Positions 36,684 to 63,139 of a DNA stretch of 64,000 nt are shown in pieces. Each line of letters starts with the position of its first letter. Position 1 is the stretch's first letter. The stretch spans positions 4,836,001-4,900,000 of the forward strand of contig JASFXZ010000012.1 of assembly GCA_032209605.1 (NCBI GenBank), in the 5' to 3' direction. A program made the position numbers and the translations under genes. The notes under the pieces were generated by a model that worked only from the letters and a program-made list of their open reading frames with translations, was not told the origin of the DNA and did no database searches. This stretch comes from Mactromeris polynyma. Taxonomy: Eukaryota > Mollusca > Bivalvia > Venerida > Mactridae.

Positions 36684-37413
36684 CTGCTAAGGCCAGTTGG
36701 TGAGACGGCAGGGGTCCATTCTGCTAAGGCCGGTTGGTGAGGCGGCAGGGGTCCATTCTGCTAAGGCCGGTTGGTGAGACGGCAGGGGTACATTCTACAA
36801 AGGCCAGTTGGTGAGGCGGCAGGGGTCCATTCTGCTAAGGCCAGTTGGTGAGACGGCAGGGGTACATTCTGCTAAGGCCGGTTGGTGAGACGGCAGGGGT
36901 CCATTCTGCTAAGGCCGGTTGGTGAGACGGCAGGGGTCCATTCTGCTAATGCCGGTTGGTGAGACGGCAGGGGTACATTCTACAAAGGCCAGTTGGTGAG
37001 GCGGCAGGGGTCCATTCTGCTAAGGCCGGTTGGTGAGGCGGCAGTGGTCCATTCTGCTAAGGCCGGTTGGTGAGGCGGCAGGGGTCCATTCTGCTAAGGC
37101 CGGTTGGTGAGGCGGCAGGGGTCCATTATGCTAAGGCCGGTTGGTGAGGCGGCAGGGGTCCATTCTGCTAAGGCCGGTTGGTGAGGCGGCAGGGGTCCAT
37201 TATGCTAAGGCCGGTTGGTGAGGCGGCAGGGGTCCATTCTGCTAAGGCCGGTTGGTGAGGCGGCAGGGGTCCATTCTGCTAAGGCCGGTTGGTGAGGCGG
37301 CAGGGGTCCATTCTGCTAAGGCCGTTTGGTGATGCGGCAGGGGTCCATTCTGCTAAGGCCGGTTGGTGAGGCGGCAGGGGTCCATTCTGCTAAGGCCGGT
37401 TGGTGAGGCGGCA
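36684..37413. repeat. Minisatellite, 37-bp unit, ~19.7 copies
   Basis: GGTCCATTCTGCTAAGGCCG plus GTTGGTGAGGCGGCAGG, GC-rich against AT-rich flanks. The GGTTGGTGAGGCGGC core resembles the V-SINE GGTTAGGTGAACCGGCCGCC segment. Confidence 0.95.
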
Positions 37414-37984
37414 GCTAGTTAAATAATGGTTACCGTGCACCTACCTGTCTGGAGCCTGGCATTAAAGGAGAGTAATCGGGAAGTAAATGTGCTCAGAGAG
37501 TAGGTGTCTTATAAGTCAGATATGGCTGGCCCTTTAAGTAGGGGTGAAACCATAAAACACAGAAGCATTTAGGACACCGTTTACTCATTTTCGTTTAGGA
37601 ATATTTTATACACAGCAAGGAACACACTATTTATAAAGAGATAAATGCATTTAAAGTTGTACACTAATGTGTATAATGCTTGCTTGCATTTTCGCGGTAC
37701 GAACAAAGTGTTACGTAACGGAAGAAAATCTTTCTTCGATTTTCTTTTGTGTTCAGTTTCTTCATTTAAATTTAAATATTTTACAGGTAATTCATGATGA
37801 CTATATTATTTCTTTTCCGTATTTTTTTCTATTATGCCAAATGTTTTAATTTCTGTTTTGTTGTAAAAAAACATCAATATACCGTGAAACCGGAAGTAAC
37901 GCGAACATATCAGCAAACACTATTTTTTATTTATATTTATGCGTCGAGCTGTATCTCTGCTAATGGAATCATATATTGGATCCA

Positions 37985-38545
37985 ATATCTATAGGTACAT
38001 ATCTGATTAGCTGTATTGATATTCCAAAGTTCAAGAGAAGCTTTGCAAATTTTAGATTTTCTTGTTATTACCTTATGATAGAGAAGGGGCGTTATACTCA
38101 GGTTGCAAGGGATGAGCGATTTTGTGTGTATTGCAAAAACATTCTTGAAAATGAATACCACTTTGTTATCCACTGCCCATTGTATTGTGAAATTCGCAAA
38201 AAAATATATTCCTGATCAATACACTGTTCATCCTACTTACCATAAATTCCATGCTTTGTGTGCAAGCAATACTACCACAATTATTAGAAATCTGGCAATG
38301 TTTTTATACCATGCTAATAAAGTTAGGGATACTTTTCTTTTCAGTAATGTATAATTATCTATTTTTTTCTAAACATTTCATGTACATTGATGTAAATTGT
38401 AATCATGCTACTTTTACATGCATTATTTCCACATGTTTATATACGTGTCTTCACAGGCAAATATCTACTTTTGATGTATTATGTATATATGCTGTATGTA
38501 TATGGGCCGGAGGCCTAAGTACACAAATAAACTTTGAAACTATAG
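37985..38545 (+). mobile_element. Nimb-like LINE 3' fragment
   Basis: Encodes MIEKGRYTQVARDERFCVYC and ENEYHFVIHCPLYCEIRKK, the same C-terminal CxxC-H-C block as the LINE at 16.4 kb. One frame change in an A-run near 38200 leads on to PDQYTVHPTYHKFHALCASN. It ends with GGGCCGGAGGCCTAAGTACA and AATAAACTTTG. Confidence 0.8.
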
Positions 38546-39936
38546 GTACATATCGTTCTAACAGCATTCTTTAACTATGTGTTCAGTGATCTGTTGTTGA
38601 AAGGTGTAATAGTGATGTTTAAGCAACATGTGTCGTTAGCGCTCAACTGTACGAACATTATTTTTGCAAATGGGTCGGAAAATTGGATATGCCGACAAAC
38701 TGAGATCTAAGAATTAATTGTGTAGCCACTCGAAAAGCTCACAAAGATTTGCAATAAGTAATACATGATAACATCCGGTTTATTACCGGGTAATATGTAT
38801 TTTTCAAAACTGAAGATATGTTTGAATTTTTCTATGACACTAAACAGATATAGGAATGTTGATAATTATATATTTTCAAAGTATTTATTATGTTGACCGC
38901 AAATGTTTGTTATATTTTCTAACCCCCCTCCCCGTGAGATTCCATTATCATAAGGTCATGACCTCCTTGGAATGTTAAAAAAAGCTCCAAAATCCATCTA
39001 CCTTGTTTTTTGCAAAGCACTTCAGGTATAATAACTATTCATAATTACTATAAAGCCTGTTTGGGCCAAGATTTATAAATACATGATGAGGAAACAAGCC
39101 GGGTTTCCCTGTCGACCGTAGTGATTAAACTTTCGACCCTCCGATTATGATCCTAGAAGACAGTTTTATACCATTTTGAAACGATGTTGAAAGCAGCCTC
39201 ACCATTAAACGATAACTTGATAATATAATACTATGTCAGAATATCAAACTAGTTGCCATAAAAACAGGAATTATCAAGCGTGTCATTAGAGTTCTATTTA
39301 GCTTCAAGTGTGGAAGCATTATAAACTACTCTGTCAGCTATAAAGCAGTGTCTAGGTTCTGTACCGTGCTCCGGGCGGTTCCTTGTTAACAAACTTATAC
39401 CTAAGTTCCGACGGCGATTCGCGAAAATAATTAAAAACATCTTGGTATAACCACTTAGCGGAGATTAAAACGGCCATGTCGGGTTTAACACGCTAATGGT
39501 TTAACGGTGCAAGTATGCTACATTCTTGAAAAGCTTCGCTATTTGCCCCGACATGTCATGATCAATATTATTATCATACTTTACCGAAAGTCTAATTGCA
39601 TTAAGACTGTACGAATGTAGTTACTCGGAATTGTTGCCTACAGGAGTACCATTTTTACTTGGCCTGAAATGACGGGTTTCCATGCAGTACAATCATAATA
39701 ACACTAACCTTTACACAGATGCAAAATAACGCAGTGTCTGTGGCGCGCCATGGAATCTTGCTGGAAAAAACTTTTTCCCGTTATGTTTTTATACCAAATC
39801 ACCGCTTTTTGCATTCATTCATCTATAATAACGTGATATTTACAAATATGATTGTAAATAGATTTTCGATGAGTAATTACAAACTCAGTGAGTGCAATGT
39901 TTCGTTAAAATAAACGGGCATAAGTACACACCACAT
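38546..39936. other. No supported feature
   Basis: AT-rich DNA; the ORF at 39719-39913 is unrecognised. Confidence 0.5.
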
Positions 39937-40087
39937 GAGATTGTCACGAGTTCTCTCCCTTTATAACTACTAGAGTTCTCTCCCTTTATACCTTCTATAG
40001 TATATGAATAAATAGTATTGCTTATGAATAAATAGTACTATGTACACATTATAGAAGGGATAAAGGTAGAGCACTTATGACAATCTC
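39937..40087. mobile_element. Inverted-repeat MITE (GAGATTGTCA ends)
   Basis: GAGATTGTCACGAGTTCTCT...GAGCACTTATGACAATCTC forms imperfect TIRs around TCCCTTTATA repeats. Related pieces lie at 40745-40800 and 41545-41605. Confidence 0.65.
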
Positions 40088-40181
40088 CTGTACAGACCAA
40101 ACAGTCACAGAATGAGATTGATCTCAATTTTCAAATCTCATTATTATCTTTTAAAATGTTTGAAAAAAAAAATTTTTTTGC

Positions 40182-40315
40182 GGTTACGCGACCCGGAATC
40201 TTAACAGTTTTTTTTAGTTTAGTACTGTAACGGCAAAAAAGTCTGAAAATTGTTTCATTGATGAACCTGAAAAAATTAATTGGGTAGCAGCATTTTCATG
40301 AGTCGGTCGCGTAAC
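40182..40315. mobile_element. MITE with GGTTACGCGACC ends
   Basis: GTTACGCGACC (40183-40193) and GGTCGCGTAAC (40305-40315) are perfect 11-bp inverted termini of a ~134-bp non-coding element. Confidence 0.65.
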
Positions 40316-41239
40316 TAGAAAAAACATTTTTAAGGATGTCCAAACAGATATATGAAGGTAATTACAAGTGAACATTTATTTAGAAGCAATCTAGTTGTAA
40401 ACATGGTCTTTTTTAAATCCTCAAAGGAATCAAATCTCTCGCTCCTTTCATACAAAAGAAATAAATGCGTTCCGGCAACCATCCGTATTGTCACCAAGGG
40501 AGACAACCGCTCCTATCAAATCATTTAAAACCCACACAGGTTTTCTCCCTTGCTAATCCTTATATCTGTGTTGTTTAAGATAATATCGATACATCGACAT
40601 TTCCCTCTCTATTCTTACATGTATATCTGTCAAGTTAACCTAGACAATTACCAGAAGTATGTATAATTAAATTTTGTAGTAACCTTGATGGAAACTTAGC
40701 CATTCCCCTATCATCATATTCTCATAATACAAGTACCGCAGCGTACTAATGGGGCAATTGCCACGAGTTCTTTTTCTTTACACATTCTGCAGATTGTTAA
40801 GTGAACTTCTTTCAAAAAGTAGGAATAAAATTTACCAAAAAGTAGGAGTTTTATATACACTTGTGCAGAACTTTGCATTACTCACAGACATAAATTGCTA
40901 ACTACAATACATCTTAATGAGACTGCATAGACAGGTCTTTTGACTCTTATAGATCTTTCACCTTGGCATGATCATAAGGTAAGCAGCCACAGGCCCACAG
41001 TCTGCACCCCCAGTCTGTACAGTCTCATCAAGATGATTCCAGTTTTCATGCACTCCCAATTGAAAAGATTCTACAAATATACAACCATTTGCTCACTATT
41101 AATATGGCTTTGTGAAGTACACTATTTGAACTCAAAAAGGAGGAAATTTCAGGAATTTAGGACCAAAAAGTAGGAAGAAATTAAAAAAATAAGGAAAAAG
41201 TAGGATAAATAAGGACCACTTGACAGCCTGCTTCTAGTT
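40316..41239. other. No supported gene
   Basis: Includes AAAAAGTAGGA-type short repeats at 40815-41215. No recognised ORF. Confidence 0.45.
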
Positions 41240-41530
41240 CTCCCTTTTTTTGTATTTGCGTTTATTTATCGTCGCCACCGGTTTCCCATATGGGCGACAC
41301 CTCCAGAAGAATGTTAGTCATATTAGATTTTTGGAGGATAGTGCATGATACAGGAGATGCCCAAGTTCCAGAAGCACCCCTGGATCTTTTACGTGCTTGA
41401 TGTAAAGCATCATACACGGGACCTCGGATTTTAGTCTCGTCGAAAGATGTTAGTACTGTCAGTGATGGAGCGGGGAATCAAACCAGCGATCCCTGGATTA
41501 CTAGTCGAGCGCGTTACCACTCGACTATGT
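41240..41530 (-). mobile_element. tRNA-derived SINE, reverse
   Basis: Minus strand: A box TAGTCGAGTGGTAACGCGCT, B box GGTTTGATTCC, an unrecognised body, and a 3' end CCCATATGGGAAACCGGTGG. The last motif recurs at 55750-55790. Confidence 0.75.
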
Positions 41531-43079
41531 CATATACAGTGTATGTATATATAGTACTACAGAAGAGATAAAGGGAGAGAACTCGTCATGATCTCTTGTT
41601 AATAAAGGACCACTGACAAAGACAAATTAAATAACAAGAAAAGTTTCGAACAAAAACTTTATTGATTCAGCAAGAACATCATATTGTCAAAGCTGATAAC
41701 AATATAACAGGATAAATATATATAATAACTGAGACCTAAAGATATATTCACCAACTCTGCTTATAAATTAAAACCTTATAATATTATAGGATTTCAGAAA
41801 ATCAGGATAGGAATGTGAAAGTAGTCTATTTGAATCTTTATGTAAATCCTTATAGGTTAGTTTCACACTCAAGTCATCAAAATAAACAACACATATAAAT
41901 GTAAAATAAGTGGACGTGGATTTTGAGATGAAAAACAAGAATAAGTTAGACGTATATAGACAACCTAAAAATGTATGAATTTGTATACACAACAGAATAC
42001 TATAACTAGCCAGCTGGTTTTTCCATATGTTTCCAAAATCCTGCCTGTCTGACCTTTGAACTCACAGCATGACCTAGATCAGACAAAGCAAGAAGTTGCA
42101 TTTTGTGCCAATTTATTTTTCAAATCCTTTGGAGGCTAAGAAGATATAGAGCGGACACAATTTTGTCACGGACAGACAGACAGACAGACAGTCAGATAGA
42201 AACCAGTTGTTGTTTTTTTTTTTGGGGGGGGGGGGGGACTTAATTGTAATGAGGTTTAAACTAAATGATAATAGATGTAATCAATTACCCAATGAATAAA
42301 ACTGATCCATCAGTTACTTAGATTGGAGCTAGTACACGAATATCAAATAAGACAAAAAGATTATTATGCAAAATATTAGAATGCTAGATCTTAAATGAGA
42401 TGTTAAAACAAAAGTTCCCCTCAGATCTTTCAGTACAAAAATACACAGTAAGTTCAGAACAAACTAATAAAATAATTAAATGGACAAAATAAAAATAATT
42501 AAATGGACAAAATAATAATAATTAAAAAATGTCCATACTGCTACCTTCAGATCGGAACATACAACATACCAGTGGAATGGAATAAATTTGGTTAAGGAAT
42601 AAGGATTCTCCAGCAATGTAAGAACGAGGCTGAAATACCTTACTATTAATATAACAACATACATTTTATACTAACCCCTCGATTTGAAAAAAAAATCTTC
42701 ACACACAAAATTAAAAGTTAAAAAATACTCCAGCCCCATAAATATTAAATAATTAATCCAGTTAATAATGTAAGATAGAAATTTCAAAAACATCAAATCT
42801 GTGTCTGAGATTTCCTGTAAACAATTTATAACTCGGCACAAAACATAATGTAACTAACAGTATACAAAATAAAGTCACAGAAACCTTAGTCTACTACTGA
42901 ACCAGCAAAATATTCCCACAGCACATAGAAAATATAACATTAAAATAACATAGTTACATCACAAACAACATGTAACATATCAATCCATTATTGCCCTAAT
43001 TCAATGTCAGAATTGAGAGGCTGCGTAAAATTTTACCTATTTCGTAATTGGACCACACTCACAATAATAACGCAGAAAT
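41531..43079. other. AT-rich stretch with (GACA)n, T-run and G-run
   Basis: No gene. 42172-42192 is a short GACAGACA repeat and ~42211-42237 a T11 run joined to a G15 run. ORFs at 41768-41992 and 42476-42664 are unrecognised. Confidence 0.5.
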
Positions 43080-43275
43080 CTTGAGTCCCCGACTCCCTTT
43101 TCTGTCTAGGGACTCCCATGTTCCACTAAGTGTGCATCCCCGGGACCCCTAAAATAAACATTTGTCAAGTATAAACAGCTTATCTGGGACCCTACAAATA
43201 AACTAAGGATTCCTAATTTTTGAAACAAGAGGGTCCAAGGACCGCAAGCTGATAAGTCCTAGGGAAAACCCAGAT
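43080..43275 (-). repeat. Dispersed repeat (GGGTCC/GGGACC type), copy 1
   Basis: Matches 48930-49110 in the opposite orientation: GGTCCTTGGACCCTC-like end, an AAATAAACATTTGTCAAGTA core and CCCTAG-rich borders. Confidence 0.7.
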
Positions 43276-43721
43276 CTGTGGCCTCATTTACAACCCTCTT
43301 TTACATATAAACATGATGTTCACATAGTCGAAGGTGGATAGACAGTCTGTTGGCATTATAGATAGGACATTTACAATGGCACTTGTTGTCTATCCTATAC
43401 ATATACTGTATAAGTGAATATTTTCACATGTCAAATCGAGGTGCCAAATTCAGAGCAAGTTCAGATGTTACAAGAACAAAATGAGTGTTATTATTGTTTA
43501 ATGGTAAAGTACTTAGAAAATGTACTTCCATAAACAAGAAACATTATGCTGGCCGTTATTTTTGCAGCGTTATTGTATACACGAATATTTCCAATCACAA
43601 ACATTGCCACTTTTACAGTATATATCAAGCATACGTGTTGACTTTTATTTTTTTTAAAGGATATCTGTCATATGATTAAAAGATCCAGCAAAGACAAATT
43701 AATCTACAACTAAAAATATCT

Positions 43722-44026
43722 TGAAAAAAGATGGTCGGCGCTATTTGAAGGTAAAGATTTGTTGTGCAACATTAAAAAATGCCGAGATGTTACAATTGCT
43801 GGTCACTCCAGATCCAAAATGGATTTCGGTAAATTCCCCGAAATTCAGTGAATTTCGGTAAGGATACATACCCTATATCAAAAGTTCAACCAATCCGCGT
43901 CAAGGTTACAAACATTGTTTGGTTGAAGAGAAATTGCCTTGATGGTAAACGTAAGAATTGATTGGTCTAAACAACACTGATATGCAAAAAGCAAAACCAC
44001 GTTAGTACGGCTGTGCCAAAAGAAAC
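43722..44026 (+). repeat. Dispersed ~290-bp repeat, full copy
   Basis: Best full-length copy, from AAGATGGTCGGCGCTATTTG to TTAGTACGGCTGTGCC. No ORF. Confidence 0.85.
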
Positions 44027-44257
44027 AAGAGCTCTATTCACATGCCCCCTTTGATATCCTGTCTGGGGTAAGTATACCAGCGAGTGACTCAGTGATACAG
44101 AAATTGCATCTTGTGTGTACAGTCATGGATAAGAGGCAGGGTCACGACATACCACTTGTAAAACATGGTACTAGTGGCCCCCTTCATGAAGCTTCACATT
44201 ATAAGCGTAGGACTGGTTGGCCAAATGTCAGATCGATGTGAACAAGTGTATATATAT

Positions 44258-45269
44258 GTGTCTATGGTGTGCTATCATGTGATGTGTCTATGGTGTAGTA
44301 TCGTAGCATGTGATGTGTCTATGGTGTGGTATCATGTGATGTGTCTATGGTGTGGTATCATGTGATGTGTCTATGGTGTGCTATCATGTGATGTGTCTAT
44401 GGTGTAGTATCGTAGCATGTGATGTGTCTATGGTGTGCTATCATGTGATGTGTCTATGGTGTGGTATCATGTGATGTGTCTATGGTGTGGTATCATGTGA
44501 TGTGTCTATGGTGTGCTATCATGTGATGTGTCTATGGTGTGCTATCATGTGATGTGTCTATGGTGTAGTATCGTAGCATGTGATGTGTCTATGGTGTAGT
44601 ATCGTAGCATGTGATGTGTCTATGGTGTGGTATTGTATCATGTGATGTGTCTATGGTGTAGTATCGTAGCATGTGATGTGTCTATGGTGTGGTATCGTAT
44701 CAAGTGATGTGTCTATGGTGTAGTATCATAGCATGTGATGTGTCTATGGTGTAGTATCGTAGCATGTGATGTGTCTATGGTGTAGTATCGTAGCATGTGA
44801 TGTGTCTATGGTGTGGTATCGTATCATGTGTCTATGGTGTGGTACCGTATCATGTGATGTGTCTATGGTGTGGTATCATGTGATGTGTCGATGGTGTGGT
44901 ATCATGTGATGTGTCTATGGTGTGGTATCATGTGTCTATGGTGTGCTATCATGTGATGTGTCTATGGTGTGCTATCATATCATGTGTCTATGGTGTGCTA
45001 TCATGTGATGTGTCTATGGTGTGCTATCATATCATGTGTCTATGGTGTGGTATTGTATCATGTGATGTGTCTATGGTGTGGTATCATGTGATGTGCCTAT
45101 GGTGTGGTATCATGTGATGTGTCTATGGTGTGCTATCATATCATGTGTATATGGTGTGGTATTGTATCATGTGATATGTCTATGGTGTGGCACCATGTCA
45201 TGTGTCTATGGTGTGGTATCATGTGTCATATGTCTATGGTGTGGTATCATGTCATGTGTCTATGGTGTG
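44258..45269. repeat. Minisatellite, ~26-30 bp unit (GTGTCTATGGTGTGGTATCA)
   Basis: About 1 kb of TGTGATGTGTCTATGGTGTG with GGTATCA, GCTATCA or GTATCGTAGCA variants, so units are 20-30 bp and are mixed in blocks. The MCLWCGIM-type ORFs are artefacts. Confidence 0.95.
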
Positions 45270-45272
45270 CCA

Positions 45273-46155
45273 ACCGAAGTGTGAAACCAACCAGCATTAG
45301 CAAAACAATACTCCCCATGTCCTATAAAGGGGGATGGCATATCAAGACATGGCACAAGATTGAACATAAACATTCACATATATATAAGACTCAGAAATGA
45401 GATTTCTGTACCTGAAATTATACAATAAACCACCTATGTAAATTACATAATACAATGGAATGTCAATAAAAGAGCAAAACAGGTATATATTAACATTTAG
45501 AGATTACACATTTATGATAAATCTATATTGACTAGATCTAAGCATTGACAAAAAAGAGAAAATTTATCATTGTTCAGAACACAAAGCCTAGAACACTTTT
45601 TGTATATATTGTGAGAGTCTAACAAAAAGCTATAAGAACTCAACAACTAACAAGGATATCAGTTTAACTGATGAATGCTACCCGAAGTATCATAACCAGA
45701 GGGTGGAAAAGGTATACAACTGGATCAACCTCATAATATGCACATCTCTTCATGGTAGTAAAGCTTCCCATAAGGTATCCTTGAATTCCTGTCAGTCGTT
45801 GCTGAGAACTAGTCCGCACAAGAAAAGTGTGACGGACGGATGGAAGGATGGACAGACAGACGAAGCGGCAACTATAAGCTCCCACCCTTCGGGGAGCATA
45901 AAAAACACTAACATATCATCATATATGTTATATTATACACAATATCAACTAATCTATAGTGAAAAGTTATGAAATGGAATGAAGTGAAATGCTCATTTAT
46001 TTGTGATCAACATTGGTTGAAATATATAAAATAAAGCCACGGCAAATATGCCAAATTAAATTGGTCCCATTATTTTTGTTACAATAATTATATAAAATAT
46101 GCACAATTTTACAAGTATGCAAAAGGTAGTAATAGGGTTGTCATTGATACAATCG
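45273..46155. other. Repeat-like flank, no gene
   Basis: 45665-45900 ends in GGACAGACAGACGAAGCGGC and CCCTTCGGGGAGCATA, a layout also seen at 55085-55305. Otherwise AT-rich. Confidence 0.45.
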
Positions 46156-46340
46156 CAGGGCTCTTACTAGATGGAGAAATGGGAGAAATGGTCTCCCAAA
46201 ATGATCAGACTTCTCCCTAATTTGAACTGAGGGAGAAGTTTTCCTATATAAAAATGCCTTAAACTGGGTGAAAATGCTGTAATTTCTCCCTAAAATTACG
46301 AAAAACTTCTCCCTGTTCTGAAGTTCTAGTGAGAGCCCTG
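46156..46340. mobile_element. MITE with CAGGGCTCT ends
   Basis: CAGGGCTCTTACTAGA and TCTAGTGAGAGCCCTG are near-perfect TIRs of a 185-bp element whose interior repeats CTTCTCCCT. Confidence 0.75.
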
Positions 46341-48151
46341 AATCCATATCGCTAAATCAACATTTTTTTGTCGAGAGATTTGATACACACAAATATCGCT
46401 ATTGTGGCAGGAAAATACAGGAGAAGGGGTACAGTCTAAAAATGCCAAAATATCGTAGCATCACTTTGTAGTTGGCCTCTTGTTAAACAGTGCTCTAGTG
46501 GATCGTACGTTCCAAATGTCAGCAATATTATATAATACTGTGAAGATAAAAATTTAGAATAATTACTTAAATGGTAACTTGTTATCATAAAAAACAACTT
46601 GAACATATTAAAAATATAATCGATATATTGTTGATATTTGTCTCCAGATATATCAGTATCGTCGTTGATATGCAAACATTCGAATCAATGACTGCCCAAG
46701 GTATTAGTTGAGTGTTACCTGATTGTAACTTTGTAAGTATGTATAAAAAAATGAACAATGACAAAAAATTGTAATGCTACAATATGAGACATACATAGAC
46801 TGATTGACAGACTACATAGCCATCATATGGTAGTCCCTCCAAAGTCCATTTGCAGGGATTTATAAATCACTCCTGTTATCATATCAATAAATGGAATGTT
46901 ACAATATGAATATCTTACCTGTAAACAAACTTCACAACAAATACCTTTACTATCTAGACTGACTCAAATATAAATAATATGATAATCATTTCATAGAGAG
47001 AATATACACACATTCAAAAACTAGCAACAGAACAAACAAAAATCTGTCGACAGATTTTCTCTCTAAAACATTTCTAGAATTAGTCAGTAAACATCTTATT
47101 TTGTTCCACTAATGTTATAAATTATGTCAGATCAAACAATTACTTAAATGGAAACAACAACAACAACAGCAAGAAATGTGTCCGTAAGATACAAATACCA
47201 CTACCACAATAATCCGATTGTATAAAATAGCAACAGCACAGTAAATTTATACATTGTTTATATAATAAATAAATAAATGCATATATTATAGCTTCTAGAT
47301 AAAAACTGAACTCACACATGGATTTCTAATCCGCTATATACAGTCTGTGCCATAATCTTTTCAGAACACGAGCCAGTTCCACAGTAAAACCACCGACTTG
47401 ACCCGAACTTATTCAATTCTAATCATAAGTTACACTCATATATCTTTACATTTAGTTACAGTCAAAGATCATTCGGTCTCTACTTTCTTACAAAATATTT
47501 TCACTAGACCATTCAAGCTATCATTCAGATTTCTATCTGCCCAAAAACCAACCAGCCAAGGCCTTTTTCTATAGTTCCCATGGGTCAGACTATCTGACCC
47601 ATTCCCAAAGCCAAATATATGGATTTTTTCCCAATCTGAAAAAAAATCCCAATCAGAAGCACCTACGAAAACCACTGGAGCGAGCGACCTAGTATATCTT
47701 GAAGCTCTTTAACAACTGCCCCCATTATTGTCCCCTGTGTCATAAATGTTTGTGGACATTTTGTGTGTCTTTTTGACAGTTTATATAAGAAATGTAGATT
47801 CGAATGCTTGTTTATATAAAATTAAGATATGAAAAGACTACCTCTATATATATATTTTAACTATGAAAATTACCAAAATTGGAGTTGAAGCGATTCAAGT
47901 TTTCCAAAATTTGACAAATTTTACCAATTTATCTAGGGTCTTTTTCCCAAAATGGACCGAAAAGGGCCAGCAGCCCCAGTCTTCCAGCTAGCAAGTAACA
48001 AGACTGTACACATAACATATATAACAATCCGCCATAGATGATAGAATCAACATGCTTCAGTGAACAACTCATGCATACATAAAACATGTAAACATTACAC
48101 ATAAAGCTTGCCAGTCAGTAAGTCATTTGAAATGTCAGAAAAAAGAAAATG
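46341..48151. other. Downstream flank of CCDC149
   Basis: AT-rich; probably includes the CCDC149 3' UTR at its right end. 47500-47985 contains TGACCCATTCCCAAAGCC, resembling GACCCATTCCCAATCG at 60790, so a shared repeat is likely. No second gene. Confidence 0.4.
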
Positions 48152-61759
<13,608 letters not shown>

Positions 61760-62559
61760 CTAAAATATAATATATTATGACACTAATTAACATAATCACT
61801 CTTAAAAAGAGCTTCCAAATTTCAGAGCAACCTCTCTTAAGCAACGCCTTTTGGGAGATGCATATTTTCAGTGTTGTCATTAAGAACTGGCCGCCTGCCA
61901 AAACTTTTCTGTTTGGGCCGGTTCAACCAAAACTTATTGAAAACACTGCATTTTGGATGTTGTGGATTGATTGTTGCTATACAGAGACTAAATTGATAGT
62001 AACTTCTTACCATAGGAATAAATGATAGTGCTCAAGAGAGGGCAACTCTGGACAGGCTGCACACTAAACAGGCTGTCAACTTACCTCTTTTTTTTGATTT
62101 TTAATTGTTTTTAAAAACTAAAAAAACTTTGTCCCTACCCTACCTAGCATTTTTGAGACCGTTACCCTAAACACAGATATATTTTTTTTGGCCTAGGTTA
62201 AAAGTAAAAGAAGTCAAAAAGTGAGAAACTTTGGGATCTCAAACAGTTTTTTCCAACATTTCTGATTGCTTATGCCTACAAATCAACTTCCAATGAAAGG
62301 TAGTTCTGCAGTGATATAGGTGGGCACAGGACTAGACGGTGCAGAAATTAATAATTTTGCAATATAACACTCGAAATACTCTAGATAAACATATTTTCAT
62401 ACATATTTAAACATAATTTAGTCATAAAATGATTTTTTTCCTTTCTTGTCGCTTCCGGACGCTTCTTGTCGCTACTTAGGGAGACCCGTGTAGGCTGTTC
62501 ATATTGCCAGATTACACTGTTACACTGTATATGTTATAACTCTCTTTTGGTCCATTTGC
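61760..62559. other. 5' side of CCDC149; no start exon found
   Basis: No minus-strand open segment with a good donor precedes exon A. The strongest donor-like site (GAG|GTAAGT at ~62087) follows A-rich non-coding DNA. Confidence 0.45.
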
Positions 62560-62955
62560 CTCTTTACACCTTCTTACATATCGTCGAACCCCCTAACTGC
62601 GCCCCTCCCCTAACTGCGCCGCCATCTTTGTTTTTCTTGTAGTCTCGCGAGTTTTGATGGCACATGACCCAAACCGTGGGAAAATAATGATGTCATCACA
62701 GTTAGTGTGTAAAACAAAAATACGAGTCAAAATGCGTCCAAAACATGTTATTATAAACATTTTTACCTTCACCGCCTACTTTTACATGTTTTTTCTTAAT
62801 ACCAAAATAAATCCATCCAAATGTCTCTATTAAACTCGTAACTCGGCGAAAAAAATGCAAGAGATCGGCACGTCTGCATTGTTTATTCTTGATGTGAGTG
62901 CTAATTTCGTCACCACTTGATGACGTCACACAAAAGGCGGAGTTAGGTTCACAAA
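62560..62955. promoter_or_regulatory. Promoter-like GC patch between divergent ATGGCNGC starts
   Basis: Contains TCTCGCGAG at 62643-62651 (a core-promoter motif in animals) and GCGCCGCCATC (minus-strand ATGGCGGC near 62630). ATGGCAGC follows on the plus strand at 62956. Could serve a divergent gene pair; no transcript evidence. Confidence 0.3.
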
Positions 62956-63049
62956 ATGGCAGCAAGTAATTTTTCGTCGCGTCTGCATTTTGACTGTTTT
63001 TGCTTTCTTAATTTTGTCGCATCTCTTCACCAATTGATTGAAATTGGAT
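62956..63049 (+). CDS. Possible first coding exon of an unidentified plus-strand gene
   Basis: ACAAAATGGCAGC start, 31 codons (MAASNFSSRLHFDCFCFLNF onward), then a GTGAGT donor at 63050. If real, the gene continues past an LTR element and out of the window. No family recognised; it could be chance. Confidence 0.2.
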
Positions 63050-63139
63050 GTGAGTAATCAGCAAATACATTATTTTTACTGTATATCGACAATTCAAGTT
63101 CCGATTCGCAGACAAAGCTTAGGGAGGCGGAGTTCGGGG

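Noticed and set aside
44165..45400. Cys-rich MCLWCGIM ORFs that look like a secreted Cys-rich family
   Set aside because: The Cys pattern comes from TGTCTATGGTGTGG repeats; no signal peptide or unique domain.
62087..62170. Possible CCDC149 first exon ending at the GAG|GTAAGT donor
   Set aside because: Upstream bases are A/T runs with no ATG in a plausible coding segment, resembling a repeat.
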